A stretch of DNA of 34,223 nt from the NCBI GenBank assembly GCA_002328825.1, contig DCWI01000110.1, positions 1 through 34,223 on the forward strand. Reading direction: 5' to 3'. Source of the stretch: Nitrospiraceae bacterium UBA2166. Its GTDB lineage: Bacteria; Nitrospirota; Nitrospiria; Nitrospirales; UBA2166. The translations under genes and the position numbers were made by a program. The first letter of the stretch is position 1, and the number at the start of each line of letters is the position of its first letter. Below the pieces are notes generated by a model that was not told where the DNA came from, did not search any database, and was given only the letters and a program-made list of their open reading frames with translations. Positions 32,748 through 34,223 of the stretch are shown one piece after another.

Positions 32748-33893
32748 ATGCAGAAACGTTACCTGTTTGCACCAGGACCAACCCAAGTGCCTCCGGAAGT
32801 GTTGTTGGCAATGGCAAGCCCAATGATTCATCACCGGGCCCCTGATTTTATTGAGTTGTTTGAACAAGTTCGGGCCGATCTTCAGTGGCTGTTCCAGACT
32901 ACAAACGACGTGTTGGTTTTAGCTTCTTCTGGGACAGGGGGGATGGAAGGATCAGTTGCAAATTTCCTGTCACCTGGGGATAAAGCGATTGTAGTTAACA
33001 TGGGGAAGTTTGGAGAACGATGGGGTAAGATTTGTAAGTCTTTTGGCGTTGTTGTTGATGAAATTGCAGTGGAATGGGGCCATTCTGTCGATCCCGGTCA
33101 GATCGCGGATGCGCTGAAAAAGAACCCTGATACCAAAGCCGTTTTTATTCAGGCGAGTGAGACATCGACTGGGGTTGCCAACAATACGCAGGCTATCGCG
33201 GATATTATTTGTCCTCTTGCGGATACAATTCTTGTGGTTGACGCAATTACTGCCTTGGGAGTGTTTGATATTCGCACAGATGCATGGGGCATTGATGTGG
33301 TCATAACGGGGTCGCAGAAAGCCTTGATGCTTCCTCCTGGTTTGGCGTTTGTGAGTGTTAGCAAGAAAGCGTGGGCACTTGCAGACAAGGCGAACAATTC
33401 ATATTTTTACTATAACTTTAAGAAAGAAGCTGAGTCTCAACGTAAGCAACAGACAGCCTTTACTCCTGCAGTAAGTATGATTGTTGGGTTGAAAGAAGCG
33501 TTGCGTATGCTGAAAGAGGAAGGACTAGAGAAAATTTTCTCACGTCATGCGCGCCTTGCCAACGCTATGCGCGAAGGGGTGAGGGAAGCGGGCCTTGCCA
33601 TTTTTCCCAAGGAGTCTCCGAGTAACGCGCTTACGGCAATTCAGGCACCTGATGGTATTGATGGGCAGAAGGTCTATTCTCTGCTACGTCAGTCGTATGG
33701 GGTAACTGCTGCTGGAGGGCAGGATCATCTGAAGGGAAAAATATTCAGGATTTCACACATGGGGTATGTTGATACCTTTGATGTTATTATGGCCCTTTCT
33801 GCGGTCGAGATGGTTTTAAAGGATCTTGGCTATCCCGTGTTGCTAGGTGCTGGAGTAGGTAAGGCCGAAGCGTTGCTTAGGAAGTCAATATGA
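32748..33893 (+). CDS. Class V aminotransferase (alanine/serine-glyoxylate aminotransferase family)
   Basis: PLP enzyme of 381 residues moving an amino group between small amino and keto acids. It has the N-terminal FAPGPTQVPPEVL, SSGTGGMEGS (PLP phosphate site), VDAITALG (Asp holding the pyridine nitrogen) and the PLP lysine in TGSQKALMLPPG. ATG 32748 has AAAGGAG 7 bases upstream; an earlier frame start at 32709 adds 13 residues that are not family-like. It overlaps serA by 4 bases. The pairing suggests a role in serine synthesis, perhaps in place of SerC or as a serine-pyruvate/glyoxylate transaminase. Older databases sometimes label this family a hydrogenase subunit, which is wrong. Confidence 0.88.
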   Translation: MQKRYLFAPGPTQVPPEVLLAMASPMIHHRAPDFIELFEQVRADLQWLFQTTNDVLVLASSGTGGMEGSVANFLSPGDKAIVVNMGKFGERWGKICKSFGVVVDEIAVEWGHSVDPGQIADALKKNPDTKAVFIQASETSTGVANNTQAIADIICPLADTILVVDAITALGVFDIRTDAWGIDVVITGSQKALMLPPGLAFVSVSKKAWALADKANNSYFYYNFKKEAESQRKQQTAFTPAVSMIVGLKEALRMLKEEGLEKIFSRHARLANAMREGVREAGLAIFPKESPSNALTAIQAPDGIDGQKVYSLLRQSYGVTAAGGQDHLKGKIFRISHMGYVDTFDVIMALSAVEMVLKDLGYPVLLGAGVGKAEALLRKSI

Positions 33894-34223
33894 AGGTTTT
33901 AATCAGTGACGCACTCTCGGAGAATGGTGTCAAAATTCTCCGAGATTCTGGGTTAGATGTTGATGTGAATACTAAACTCTCAAACGAAGAGTTACAGGGG
34001 AAGATTGCGCAGTACAACGGACTCGTGATTCGTTCGGCGACGAAAGTGAACGAGAAGGTGATTGAAGCCGCAACTAACTTAAGAGTGATTGGACGTGCGG
34101 GAAGCGGGGTCGATAATGTAGATCTTTCCGCAGCAACGAAGCGTGGAATTGTTGTGATGAGTACTCCTGGGGGCAATACCATTACTACGGCGGAACATGC
34201 TTTTGCCATGATGCTGGCGCTTG
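33890..34223 (+). CDS. serA: D-3-phosphoglycerate dehydrogenase, 5' part (runs off the window)
   Basis: First step of the phosphorylated serine pathway (3-phosphoglycerate to phosphohydroxypyruvate). Only about 111 residues are in the window: the substrate-binding domain, with MKVLISDALSENG, VIRSATKVN and VIGRAGSGVDNVD (its Arg contacts substrate), followed by TPGGNTITTAEHAFAMML. ATG 33890 overlaps the aminotransferase stop (ATGA) and has AGGA about 8 bases upstream. Relatives such as glyoxylate or formate dehydrogenases share this N-terminus, but the motifs and length of the domain fit SerA best. Confidence 0.88.
   Translation, partial: MKVLISDALSENGVKILRDSGLDVDVNTKLSNEELQGKIAQYNGLVIRSATKVNEKVIEAATNLRVIGRAGSGVDNVDLSAATKRGIVVMSTPGGNTITTAEHAFAMMLAL

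Noticed and set aside
1..34223. CRISPR arrays, tRNA or rRNA genes, complete insertion sequences
   Set aside because: No regularly spaced repeats, no tRNA T-arm motifs in a cloverleaf context, no rRNA-like blocks and no intact transposase were seen.

Overview
The window looks like chromosomal DNA of a Gram-negative bacterium. It carries an MCE/Mla-type envelope lipid transporter, a periplasmic TRAP solute receptor, an envelope polysaccharide locus and housekeeping genes. Several gene pairings (class V aminotransferase next to serA, guaB-guaA, rluB-aspS, a short pyruvoyl SpeD) would suit the Nitrospirota, for example a Nitrospira-like organism. That placement is an inference from memory of gene neighbourhoods and I hold it at about 50%. 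The + strand is G/T-rich whichever way genes point, and also in gene-free stretches, so it is probably the leading replication strand.

Layout. (1) 1-2852, minus: polyamine operon speD - speE - PLP decarboxylase, with overlapping genes and a clear sigma70-type promoter. (2) 2853-3573: a gene desert with two DnaA-box-like sites. (3) 3574-6361: a LOG-family nucleotide hydrolase converging on transketolase. (4) 6504-13576, plus: a ferritin-like protein, a three-gene TRAP transporter with an unusual receptor, then two MlaE-type permeases, an MlaF ATPase and an MCE (MlaD) protein. (5) 13577-15000: a small possible ORF, an orphan CcmI-type C-terminal domain and an HNH endonuclease. (6) 15120-24406: polysaccharide locus with a WcaJ-like initiating transferase and three glycosyltransferases (minus), facing a methyltransferase and a 911-residue double glycosyltransferase (plus). 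The divergent gap holds a 190-bp element with 13-bp terminal inverted repeats and a strongly foldable interior. (7) 24728-27260, minus: rluB-type pseudouridine synthase and aspS. (8) 27285-29429: an AT-rich accessory island abutting the 3' end of guaA. It contains a decayed tyrosine integrase, a frameshifted sugar O-methyltransferase and an orphan B3-like restriction-enzyme domain. (9) 29430-34223: guaB-guaA (minus), then a class V aminotransferase and the start of serA (plus).

How the genes fit together: SpeD supplies the aminopropyl donor, the decarboxylase the amine and SpeE joins them. The MlaE/E/F/D set should form one lipid ABC transporter, possibly with a heterodimeric membrane core. 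WcaJ-like transferase loads the first sugar on undecaprenyl phosphate and the glycosyltransferases extend it. GuaB and GuaA convert IMP to GMP. The most unusual parts are the decayed guaA-associated island, the TIR-bounded structured element, the TRAP receptor that lacks the canonical ligand arginine, and the twin MlaE permeases. I found no complete insertion sequence, CRISPR array, tRNA or rRNA.
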